A DNA stretch of 64,000 nucleotides, taken from NCBI GenBank assembly GCA_930367215.1, contig OV884059.1, positions 27,676,945-27,740,944 on the forward strand, written 5' to 3'. Every line of letters starts with the position of its first letter. The stretch's first letter is position 1. A program made the position numbers and the translations under genes. Source of the DNA: Pollenia angustigena (lineage: Eukaryota > Arthropoda > Insecta > Diptera > Polleniidae). Below are positions 29,301 to 41,300 of the stretch, in pieces. The notes beneath the pieces were generated by a model. It was not told the origin of the DNA and did no database searches. It saw nothing but the letters and a program-made list of their open reading frames with translations.

Positions 29301-32300
29301 TTTCTCCAAATTGTCCAATGTCCATAAAGTCCACTTTTAACATTTTTCAAAATAGCACTTTTTTAAAATTCAATTTTCTGAATTTCCATAATTATTCCAG
29401 ATATACCACTACTACGGTCCTAAAGAGGACCCCTTGGAGCAACATTTCCATATAGTGTGTTGCTAGTAACATTTTTTTTTTTCCAAAATGGTCACTAATC
29501 TTCTCCAGAAATTTCCGTAAAAACGAGATTTTTCAAATCTGAATTTCTGAAATTCCAAAATTATTTCAGATATCCCACTGCCAGAATCCTCTTTAGGACT
29601 CTCTTCTTCCTCATTCCTATATGGTGTCATATTAGTAACTATCACCATTTCTCCAAATTGTCCAATGTCCATAAAGTCCACTTTTAACATTTTTCAAAAT
29701 AGCACTTTTTTAAAATTCAATTTTCTGAATTTCCATAATTATTCCAGATATACCACTACTACGGTCCTAAAGAGGACCCCTTGGGGCAACATTTCCATAT
29801 AGTGTGTTGCTAGTAACATTCCCTATTTTTCCAAAATGGTCACTAATCTTCTCCAGAAATTTCCGTAAAAAAGGAGATTTTTCAAATCTGAATTTCTGAA
29901 ATTCCAAAATTATTTCAGATATCCCACTACCAGAATCCTCTTTAGGACTCTCTTCTTCCCCATTCCTATATGGTGTCATATTAGTAACTATCACCATTTC
30001 TCCAAATTGTCCAATGTCCATAAAGTCCACTTTTAACATTTTTCAAAATAGCACTTTTTTAAAATTCAATTTTCTGAATTTCCATAATTATTCCAGATAT
30101 ACCACTACTACGGTCCTAAAGAGGACCCCTTGGAGCAACATTTCCATATAGTGTGTTGCTAGTAACATTCCCTATTTTTCCAAAATGGTCACTAATCTTC
30201 TCCAGAAATTTCCGTAAAAACGAGATTTTTCAAATCTGAATTTCTGAAATTCCAAAATTATTTCAGATATCCAACTACCAGAATCCTCTTTAGGACTCTC
30301 TTCTCCCCATTCCTATATGGTGTCATATTAGTAACTATCACCATTTCTCCAAATTGTCCAATGTCCATAAAGTCCACTTTTAACATTTTTCAAAATAGCA
30401 CTTTTTTAAAATTCAATTTTCTGAATTTCCATAATTATTCCAGATATACCGCTACTACGGTCCTAAAGAGGACCCCTTGGAGCAACATTTCCATATAGTG
30501 TGTTGCTAGTAACATTCCCTATTTTTCCAAAATGGTCACTAATCTTCTCCAAAAATTTCCGTAAAAAACGAGATTTTTCAAATCTGAATTTCTGAAATTC
30601 CAAAATTATTTCAGATATCCCACTACCAGAATCCTCTTTAGGACTCTCTTCTTCCCCATTCCTATATGGTGTCATATTAGTAACTATCACCATTTCTCCA
30701 AATTGTCCAATGTCCATAAAGTCCACTTTTAACATTTTTCAAAATAGCACTTTTTTAAAATTCAATTTTCTGAATTTCCATAATTATTCCAGATATACCA
30801 CTACTACGGTCCTAAAGAGGACCCCTTGGAGCAACATTTCCATATAGTGTGTTGCTAGTAACATTCCCTATTTTTCCAAAATGGTCACTAATCTTCTCCA
30901 GAAATTTCCGTAAAAAACGAGATTTTTCAAATCTGAATTTCTGAAATTCCGAAATTATTTCAGATATCCCACTACCAGAATCCTCTTTAGGACTCTCTTC
31001 TTCCCCATTCCTATATGGTGTCATATTAGTAACTATCACCATTTCTCCAAATTGTCCAATGTCCATAAAGTCCACTTTTAACATTTTTCAAAATAGCACT
31101 TTTTTAAAATTCAATTTTCTGAATTTCCATAATTATTCCAGATATACCACTACTACGGTCCTAAAGAGGACCCCTTGGAGCAACATTTCCATATAGTGTG
31201 TTGCTAGTAACATTTTTTTTTTTTCCAAAATGGTCACTAATCTTCTCCAGAAATTTCCGTAAAAACGAGATTTTTCAAATCTGAATTTCTGAAATTCCAA
31301 AATTATTTCAGATATCCCACTGCCAGAATCCTCTTTAGGACTCTCTTCTTCCTCATTCCTATATGGTGTCATATTAGTAACTATCACCATTTCTCCAAAT
31401 TGTCCAATGTCCATAAAGTCCACTTTTAACATTTTTCAAAATAGCACTTTTTTAAAATTCAATTTTCTGAATTTCCATAATTATTCCAGATATACCACTA
31501 CTACGGTCCTAAAGAGGACCCCTTGGGGCAACATTTCCATATAGTGTGTTGCTAGTAACATTCCCTATTTTTCCAAAATGGTCACTAATCTTCTCCAGAA
31601 ATTTCCGTAAAAAACGAGATTTTTCAAATCTGAATTTCTGAAATTCCAAAATTATTTCAGATATCCCACTACCAGAATCCTCTTTAGGACTCTCTTCTTC
31701 CCCATTCCTATATGGTGTCATATTAGTAACTATCACCATTTCTCCAAATTGTCCAATGTCCATAAAGTCCACTTTTAACATTTTTCAAAATAGCACTTTT
31801 TAAAAATTCAATTTTCTGAATTTCCATAATTATTCCAGATATACCACTACTACGGTCCTAAAGAGGACCCCTTGGAGCAACATTTCCATATAGTGTATTG
31901 CTAGTAACATTCCCTATTTTTCCAAAATGGTCACTAATCTTCTCCAGAAATTTCCGTAAAAAACGAGATTTTTCAAATCTGAATTTCTGAAATTCCAAAA
32001 TTATTTCAGATATCCCACTACCAGAATCCTCTTTAGGACTCTCTTCTTCCCCATTCCTATATGGTGTCATATTAGTAACTATCACCATTTCTCCAAATTG
32101 TCCAATGTCCATAAATTCCACTTTTAACATTTTTCAAAATAGCACTTTTTTAAAATTCAATTTTCTGAATTTCCATAATTATTCCAGATATACCACTACT
32201 ACGGTCCTAAAGAGGACCCCTTGGAGCAACATTTCCATATAGTGTGTTGCTAGTAACATTCCCTATTTTTCCAAAATGGTCACTAATCTTCTCCAGAAAT

Positions 32301-35300
32301 TTCCGTAAAAAACGAGATTTTTCAAATCTGAATTTCTGAAAGTCCAAAATTATTTCAGATATCCCACTACCAGAATCCTCTTTAGGACTCTCTTCTTCCC
32401 CATTCCTATATGGTGTCATATTAGTAACTATCACCATTTCTCCAAATTGTCCAATGTCCATAAAGTCCACTTTTAACATTTTTCAAAATAGCACTTTTTT
32501 AAAATTCAATTTTCTGAATTTCCATAATTATTCCAGATATACCACTACTACGGTCCTAAAGAGGACCCCTTGGAGCAACATTTCCATATAGAGTGTTGCT
32601 AGTAACATTCCCTATTTTTCCAAAATGGTCACTAATCTTCTCCAGAAATTTCCGTAAAAAACGAGATTTTTCAAATCTGAATTTCTGAAATTCCAAAATT
32701 ATTTCAGATATCCCACTACCAAAATCCTCTTTAGGACTCTCTTCTTCCCCATTCCTATATGGTGTCATATTAGTAACTATCACCATTTCTCCAAATTGTC
32801 CAATGTCCATAAAGTCCACTTTTAACATTTTTCAAAATAGCACTTTTTTAAAATTCAATTTTCTGAATTTCCATAATTATTCCAGATATACCACTACTAC
32901 GGTCCTAAAGAGGATCCCTTGGAGCAACATTTCCATATAGGGTGTTGCTAGTAACATTCCCCATTTTTCCAAAATAGTCACTAATCTTCTCCAGAAATTT
33001 CCGTAAAAAACGAGATTTTTCAAATCTGAATTTCTGAAATTCCAAAATTATTTCAGATATCCCACTACCAGAATCCTCTTTAGGACTCTCTTCTTCCCCA
33101 TTCCTATATGGTGTCATATTAGTAACTATCACCATTTCTCCAAATTGTCCAATGTCCATAAAGTCCACTTTTAACATTTTTCAAAATAGCACTTTTTTAA
33201 AATTCAATTTTCTGAATTTCCATAATTATTCCAGATATACCACTACTACGGTCCTAAAGAGGACCCCTTGGAGCAACATTTCCATATAGTGTGTTGCTAG
33301 TAACATTCCCTATTTTTCCAAAATGGTCACTAATCTTCTCCAGAAATTTCCGTAAAAACGAGATTTTTCAAATCTGAATTTCTGAAATTCCAAAATTATT
33401 TCAGATATCCCACTACCAGAATCCTCTTTAGGACTCTCTTCTCCCCCATTCCTATATGGTGTCATATTAGTAACTATCACCATTTCTCCAAATTGTCCAA
33501 TGTCCATAAAGTCCACTTTTAAAATTTTTCAAAATAGCACTTTTTTAAAATTCAATTTTCTGAATTTCCATAATTATTCCAGATAACCCACTACTACGGT
33601 CCTAAAGAGGACCCCTTGGAGCAACATTTCCATATAGTGTGTTGCTAGTAACATTCCCTATTTTTCCAAAATGGTCACTAATCTTCTCCAGAAATTTCCG
33701 TAAAAAACGAGATTTTTCAAATCTGAATTTCTTAAATTCCAAAATTATTTCAGATATCCCACTACCAGAATCCTCTTAAGGACTCTCTTCTTCCCCATTC
33801 CTATGTGGTGTCATATTAGTAACTATCACCATTTCTCCAAATTGTCCAATGTCCCTAAAGTCCACTTTTAACATTTTTCAAAATAGCACTTTTTTAAAAT
33901 TCAATTTTCTGAATTTCCATAATTATTCCAGATATACCACTACTACGGTCCTAAAGAGGACCCCTTGGAGCAACATTTCCATATAGTGTGTTGCTAGTAA
34001 CATTCCCTATTTTTCCAAAATGGTCACTAATCTTCTCCAGAAATTTCCGTAAAAAACGAGATTTTTCAAATCTGAATTTCTGAAATTCCAAAATTATTTC
34101 AGATATCCCACTACCTGAATCCTATAAAGATCTATATTCCTATGTGCAACCTGTTCCATTGACCTAAAAATCGTCCTAAATACACTTTTTTCTATTACAG
34201 TAGCACTGTTAAGTACAATGTTAACTGAAAAAAATTGCTGTTAAGAAATTGTGGTGGATGTCTCCACTAGTTAAATACGTATTTATCTTCACACACATGT
34301 ATTTTTGATAAAAAGTATAATTTTTATTGGATAAAGCTATAAATCTACATGTTATTTTTTTTTTTTTTTTTTGTAATATTCAATTATAGTAAAAACAAAA
34401 AAGTAAGTCTATGTTCACACCTATTAAATATTTAACGTCCTACACGTAACACCTAGTTTTATTAAAAGCTTATTTGCTGGTATATATGTATATGGGCATT
34501 TCCTGGGGTCACGAACGTACGTTCGTACGCTTTTGATGTACAAATAATATAGAATACAAAACTTTTCCTAGCATTTTTTTTTCGATTCGATAGCATTTGG
34601 GTAGCTCTATGTTTAGTGCAAGAGATGTATTTCATCGAGTTTAAGTTTTCATATTTAAAGTTATAAACATGTGGTCACAAACGTACGCAAAATAGAAGTC
34701 AAATTTGGCTGACAATAGTGAAATGTAAAAATCTTCGCAATGGAACGGAATATTCAAAAGTGGTTAATTTATTTTAAAAGTGTATTTATGTAGTTCTCCA
34801 TCCAGTATTTACAAAATAAAATATCTCTCTTGGTATTTGTTTAATTGGCTTATTTACCGGTCGCGAACGTACGGATCGCGAACGTACGATTTATCCATAG
34901 GTATGTTTTTTTTATAACTATCACCACGCATTTTCCCATAAATGTCTTCAAATTTCTTTAACAAAAAAACTTAATACGTCTCTTACAATTGAATGTAATG
35001 GAGAGATCATGAAGAAAGAGTGTAAACATAACATACATATTTCTTGCATGTAAAATAAGCATATAAAAATGTCTTAAGTAGAAAATACAGAAAAATATAA
35101 AATTTTCCAGTTTCCAGCTTAATTTCCTTAAGTAAAACAGCTATGAAACCATTCTTTTATAAGAACAAAGATTTTTTTATATTAATAAACAATAAAAGGC
35201 GATGATAATCAGCCTATATACAAATTCATTTAATAACGCTTATAAACTGGAATAATTCATTGATCGTATGCAATAACACATATAGACCACTTATAAAATA

Positions 35301-38300
35301 TGAATCAAAATTTATTAACTTAAGTTTGTACAATTTAAAAAAAAAAAGTATTAAACTTTATAAGACATAGGCTGAGCTCCAATACATCCTAATACCTTGC
35401 AGACAACGTAAAAAATGTATCAAAGAGTTTCACAATGCATAGTTGGCTTATTGTATACGCGTTGATAACTTGCTCTGTTTTGGAACTCATCCATACTTTC
35501 TGTAAGTTCTGCGGCTCTTATACCATTGCCTTTATAAAACTTTGTTTCCAAATACAGTATCAAAGCATCCCACTGTTCTACGATTCTTACAACATCTTCC
35601 TTTAAGAAGTCCATCTTGTATAAGAAACACTTAATACAGAACAGAATTCCTGAATTTCTTTTATTTCTGTTATTCTTTTAGGACTATGGGAAAAAACTTT
35701 AAATATAACCACAAAGAACCTTAATATTTTTTGCATTGCTAAGTAAGATAACCTGCCTGTTCATCTATTTCTGAACGAAAACTTCGTTCGCTTAACTTAC
35801 ACTTAAAACAAATTATGCAATATGTATTGTCTTTGTTTTACATGTAATTTAAGCGAAAGAACTCTACGTTCGATATCGATGAATAGGCTATACTCTTACC
35901 AACAGTTCCAGTCATGGCCTGAGCGCCGTTTGTTGCCAATCCGATCAAATTTTGTATACGAATATTGTTTGTTGATAAAAAGTTTTTTATTAGAAAAATT
36001 TAAACGGCATCTGACTTGGTAAGCTCGAATAAGATGACAAAACTATCCTTTATAAAACTAACACCGTCAAAGTAACTTGCTCCTAACGTAATATCAATGC
36101 CATATCCATAGTTTCATCAACAATCAAAAAAAAATTGTTTGTGTTTGGTAAAAAAGCTATGAGATTTGTTATTGTCTGCCATCCGTCCAATTTTCTAAAA
36201 CCGACCAAAATTAGATTTGGCCTACCATCCGACCAAACCAAAAATATCCGACCAAATTTGGTCAGAAAATACCAAGTTCGGCAACCCTGGTAAGTTTGCG
36301 CTCTGAAATTAGATTGCAAATTTTTAATAATTTGAGATCGCTGATTTCAAATCGAATCTCCATTTCTCTCTATCAGCTCTAGTTTGCGAGCTAAACCGTT
36401 ATGTCCAAAATTAAGGCACTTTCACTACATACATATATTGGAATAACTTGAAAACAGTGTACCATAATCAGTTGAAAAAAAGCGAAACTCGGCAACAATA
36501 TTATCTTTAAGCAGTGCTTATATGTTTTTAAATATGCCCTGTAGTTTCAGAGATATCGTTAAGTTTTTGAAGAAAAAATAGGAAAATTTTAAAAATAAAC
36601 CAATTTTTTGTTCTTTAAAAACTTATAAAAAATAACGACGCGACAAAAATCACAGTTTTGGTCTAAAAACATTTAGCTTAACATAATTTCAAGTGAAATG
36701 AATGTGTGTGAAAAAATAAATTTAAAAACGGTAATTCAGAATAATAAATAAAACATTTATTTTTTATTTAAACAATTTGGCCCGGAAATGAATTACAATT
36801 AAAAAAAGTCCTACTTTCAGAACCCGAAAATGGGTCAAAATCGAAATGGTGCTCTAATATGGACTAATAGGGTTGATAGTTTAGGTATTCTAGATTTCAG
36901 AACTATATAGTTTTTATTCAGAATTTGTATAGATTTTTTGTAATAGAGCACCATTTTGATTTTGACCCATTTTCGGGTTCTGAAAGTAGGACTTTTTTTT
37001 AGTAGAAATCTCATAAATTCACTTTCAGCTATGCTCTATTACAAAAAATCTATAAAAATTCTGAATAAAAACTATATAGTTCTGAAATCTAGAATACCTA
37101 AACTATCAACCCTTTTAGTCCATATTAGAGCACCATTTCGATTTTGACCCATTTTCGGGTTCTGAAAGTAGGACTTTTTTTAATTGTAATTCATTTCCGG
37201 GCCAAATTGTTTAAATAAAAAATAAATGTTTTATTTATTATTCTGAATTACCGTTTTTAAATTTATTTTTGTTTCAAATTATTTATTTTTGGCAAAAAAC
37301 ATCCATTCTGTTGTCTTAACAGTCTTTGAGTATGAACTATGTTAACACAAGTTGCTTGTGTAGAGGAAACTTGATAGGCAACAAAACGAAGCTAACTGAC
37401 GGAGCTAACTTCACACACATGTGAAATGAGTGTTGTTTCATTAAAATCGGTACACAACTTTTGATTTGATTCACAATTTACTGAGAAAACTGGATATCGA
37501 TTTCCATACAAAAAGGAAAAAAGTTCATGACACACACATATCGTCAGCTCAGAATTGGTTTGACCTACCGACCATTTAAAAAAAAATTGAGTTATGTATG
37601 GGGTATATATATTTTGAATACCCCCTTTTTGAATCCAAAATCTGTTTCGCGAAATGTTTTGTGGTTTCTGAGATATAAACCATTCATTCAGGACATTGCA
37701 TGTTGAATTTTATGTTTTGAGGTCAAATATTAATGATAATTAAAAAATACCAGTTGTAGAACCAAAAAGCTGAAGAAAAATATTAAATTTCCCGTATTTC
37801 CCATTTTGGTACTATTTTTCCCCCCATTATAGCATCAAAAATTGCAAAATGCAAAATGTTTTGTAAAAAAGTACCAAAAATAGCTACGATTTTCAACCCT
37901 TAAACTTTCAAATTTCGAAAAAGTACCAAACTTGTATTCGTATTTTTTTTATAAGTTTCGCATGTGGTATAAACTTGATTTCTAGGTTTATTCGATCAAA
38001 AGAAAGATAGTCTGACAAAAACGGACCAAAATTCAGGTTTTACCCGTTTTCACCCTAAAAAAGCCGAATTTCAAAAACGTACCACACACCTGTTTTTCAA
38101 AAGAACAATGATATGTATTACAGTTTTTTTGTATCTCTTTTAGTTTTGGAGATAAAAGGTTTCCGAATTTACCCTTTTTTACTTCCTAAAATCCCATCTT
38201 AGTGGATCGATTTGGGGAGAGATCCACCTCCGGTCCAAATTTCAAGTCTTTAGCTTCAGGCGTTTAGGCTGTACGATGATGAATGAGCCAGTCACTCACG

Positions 38301-41300
38301 CAATAAGTATACGTATCCAGCACCAAAAGTCACTTTTTTTAATTTTTTTTTAGAAAAGTGGCGTATGCGGCACAAAACAATATTTTTCATTTTCAAAAAA
38401 ATACTATTAAATTCTAACTTTATTCATGAAAGTGCGCAAAAATTTACATTTTTCTTCAAAACCGGAAGCAGTGGTAAAAATATAAAAAAATTCTATCGGG
38501 TATATTTTGAGAAATCTTCATGTAAATCTTCTTTGTCGTTTTTCTCCACTCCGACTTTTTGGCATATGCGCCAAACCAATTCTGAGCTGACGATATTTAA
38601 AATGTTATTTTGGTATGAATATCGATATTCAGTTTTCTCAGTAAATTGTGAATAAAATCAAAAGTTGTGCACCGATTTTAAGAGTACAATATTTTATTTT
38701 CTAGTCAAATTGAACTAACTCTTAAATTTCAAGTCTCCGGATTGTTTTTTGAAAGAAAACTAAAATTCCCGTTTTGTTCATATCGCCCAGAAAGCTTGGT
38801 TAGTTTTTATTAAAATGAAATAAATAAAAATAAAATAAAATAAAATAAAATAAATAATTTTATTAATTTTTCTTGTAAAATGCACTTTTTATGCACCAAT
38901 GAAATTTAACCACCTACCATCATTTGTCTCTACTTTAATTCGGATTGCACTCTAATTATACTTTTGATTTTCCATGAAATTTGTGTAACGCATTGTCGTA
39001 AACGCCTAAGTCGTTTTTTTTTTTTTTTTTTTTTGTAATATACTGGGTTTTCCAATAGGTACTTGGAACTTTGAATTTAATTTGTGAACGCACTATTTCA
39101 CTGATCATCTAACTGTTTCTTTCCTTTTTTTCAGTAAACTCAACATTTTTATCATGGTAAAATACACGAACGAATAACGAGAAGATGCGCCAAGATGATG
39201 AATTTTATATGCGTTAATGGTTTGGTGAAAATCTACATGTGCTTCATGAATCACCACTTCATCCTCGAAAAAATTACTTTTTGGTGCGGTTTGCACTATT
39301 GTCTTTTCGTCGACAATAACGATCGTCACGGTACTGTGAATGGCGATCATTATCGCGCCATGATTACCGATTATTTTCAGCCCGAATTCGAAAAAATGGA
39401 CTTGGATGGCATGTGGTTCCAACAGGACGGTGTCACAAGCCACACAGCACAGGTGGCCATATGAACGAAGTCGAAGTCAATTCATAAATGTTTTGATTGT
39501 ATTTCAAGTCGATCATAAAGTTTGGGAAATATCTCAAATGTTTTGCGTTTTATTTAAAAAAAAAGTTGTCAAGTCCTTATTGGAAAACACTTTATTGAAG
39601 TAACACCCAAACTGTGTTCTTAAATCTAGTACAAAAAACCAATTTAGACGTTTACGCCAAGGACTTACACAACTCTTCGCGCGATTTTTTCTAAAAAAAA
39701 ATTTTAAACTTTTTTTTGAACTAATGCTTTTCTGCATATCCGGCCTTTGGTCGGGTGCAAAGATTTTCTATTCTTTGGTATAACAAATGCGGGCTTCGCT
39801 AACGAAAGCTTTTTTGCATAGGCGGCCGGTATAACGAATATCGGCTTCGCTAACTTAAACTTCTCTGCATAGCCGGCCTTCAGCCAAGCAAATAGCGGAT
39901 TTGCTAACTAAAGCTTAAGACACTTAAATTAATCTAGAGGGAAAATAATGAAAGAATACAAAAGCAAATTAAAAATATTTTCAACAGGGGTGTCAGATGT
40001 GGCGATTTATAAACTTAACATGCAGCCTACAACTGACATGAAATGCTTAACATTAACACTAATATGATGTTAGTGTTAAGTATAGACTCATCATGTTAGA
40101 AATTTTCTCATGTTATAACACGGTTGTTAATACAAATGTTTTAACAACGCTTTTATAGCACCAAGTTATAACAGCAAATCATGCCAGTTGTAGACGGGCA
40201 GTAATTGGTGATGCAATTTTTTGTTTGGCGACATGGCAATCTTTTTTGGCGAAATTAAAAAAAGTTGGCGAATTCTAAAACGCATTTTACATTTTATTTT
40301 TTTTTTTTTTTCATATTTATAAGAAAAAATGTATGAAGACGTTCTTAGTTTTTTCTTTGAATTTTTAACAAATTTTAAAATCGCATATGAATGCGATTGT
40401 TTTAGATGATAAAAGATAATTACATTGAAAAAATTGTTGCTATAGAAATTTGGAATAAAGCGTAAGCTTTCTTAGATTTTCGGAAATTTTTTTATCAAAA
40501 GTTATCAATCATCGTATTTTTACCAAAAGCTTATTTTGCAAAATAAATTTTAAATACTCAAACGTTTTCGATTGCAAATGTAATGGGATTTTTAGAATAA
40601 ATAAATAATAATATATACTGGGTAGTGTTCAAAAACAGTTGAATTAAAAGCGAATATCATGTTCTATATAATAGATTTTTAACGAAATGAAAGACCCTTT
40701 GTAACAATTCCAATCCAAATATCCAATTTGAATACACCTTTTATGAAATTTATTCTTTGCTTCAATTAAATACAAAATTCTACCCTTTATCTGATTTATA
40801 TTGACATAGAAAATCACGCTTATAAAAACTGATTTTTTTGCATCAAACTCTACTCATTTTGCATACTTGATAAAATTAATGTTTTTGCAAAAACCAATAG
40901 ACTGATCTCACAAGTTCTAGGTTTTAAAATAATCAGCCTTCTAATTACAATTGCACGATTTAAAATCGCAAAATGCCAGATTCATTACGGTGTTCCGAAA
41001 CTCGTGCGTTTTGCTTGCAATCTGCCATAGTTTCTTACAAAAATTCTAGTTCTCTTTAGCATACTTTTGCAATTTGAAGCCGCCAAACTTCTTGCGATTG
41101 TTATTTACAGAACACGTATTATGCCATTTCAGGTCAGAATCTAAAATGTTAAGCGTTTTGCGATTCTCTACTATAATATAAACAAACTACTAGAATAAGG
41201 CTAAATATGGAAAATTTAAATATGTATAGTTTAAATTCACTTGTAAACTCTTTTTTATGTAAAGCTCCTATTTGGCGATTTTTGAGAATTTTTTTTACCA

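Larger units (their letters stand above)
23100..34298. mobile_element. 11.2-kb foldback (FB-like) element with 9-bp TSD
   Basis: The outer, non-repeated terminal inverted repeats are about 170 bp each (23100-23271 and 34130-34298), starting ATGTGTGTGAAGATAAATAC. The exact 9-bp flanks GTATTTTTG lie at 23091-23099 and 34299-34307. The interior is nothing but a 349-bp satellite in two inverted arms: 23272-27087 (about 11 units) and 27173-34130 (about 20 units). They meet at an 85-bp spacer. Long repeat-built inverted ends plus a 9-bp duplication match the Foldback/Mutator-like (MULE) class. The terminal sequence is not one I recognise, and no transposase lies inside, so the element is non-autonomous. 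Confidence 0.85.
22353..36289 (-). mobile_element. hAT element split by an 11-kb foldback insertion
   Basis: Begins CAGGGTTGCCG and ends CGGCAACCCTG, with perfect 8-bp duplications GTAAGTTT at 22345-22352 and 36290-36297. Words such as CCGACCAAA recur just inside both ends. Minus-strand hAT transposase remnants lie at 35420-36190. The present span of 13.9 kb is mostly the later insertions (23091-34307 and 34491-35215). Confidence 0.85.

Noticed and set aside
23524..33516. Many 90-residue ORFs ([15 protein letters not shown]...) as a gene family
   Set aside because: They are the same frame in each unit of a homogenised satellite, with no promoter or splice context; several are broken. Kept only as a low-interest observation.
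35420..35614. Host gene encoding [19 protein letters not shown]...
   Set aside because: The wording fits a hAT transposase segment and it lies inside the hAT boundaries with its 8-bp duplication.
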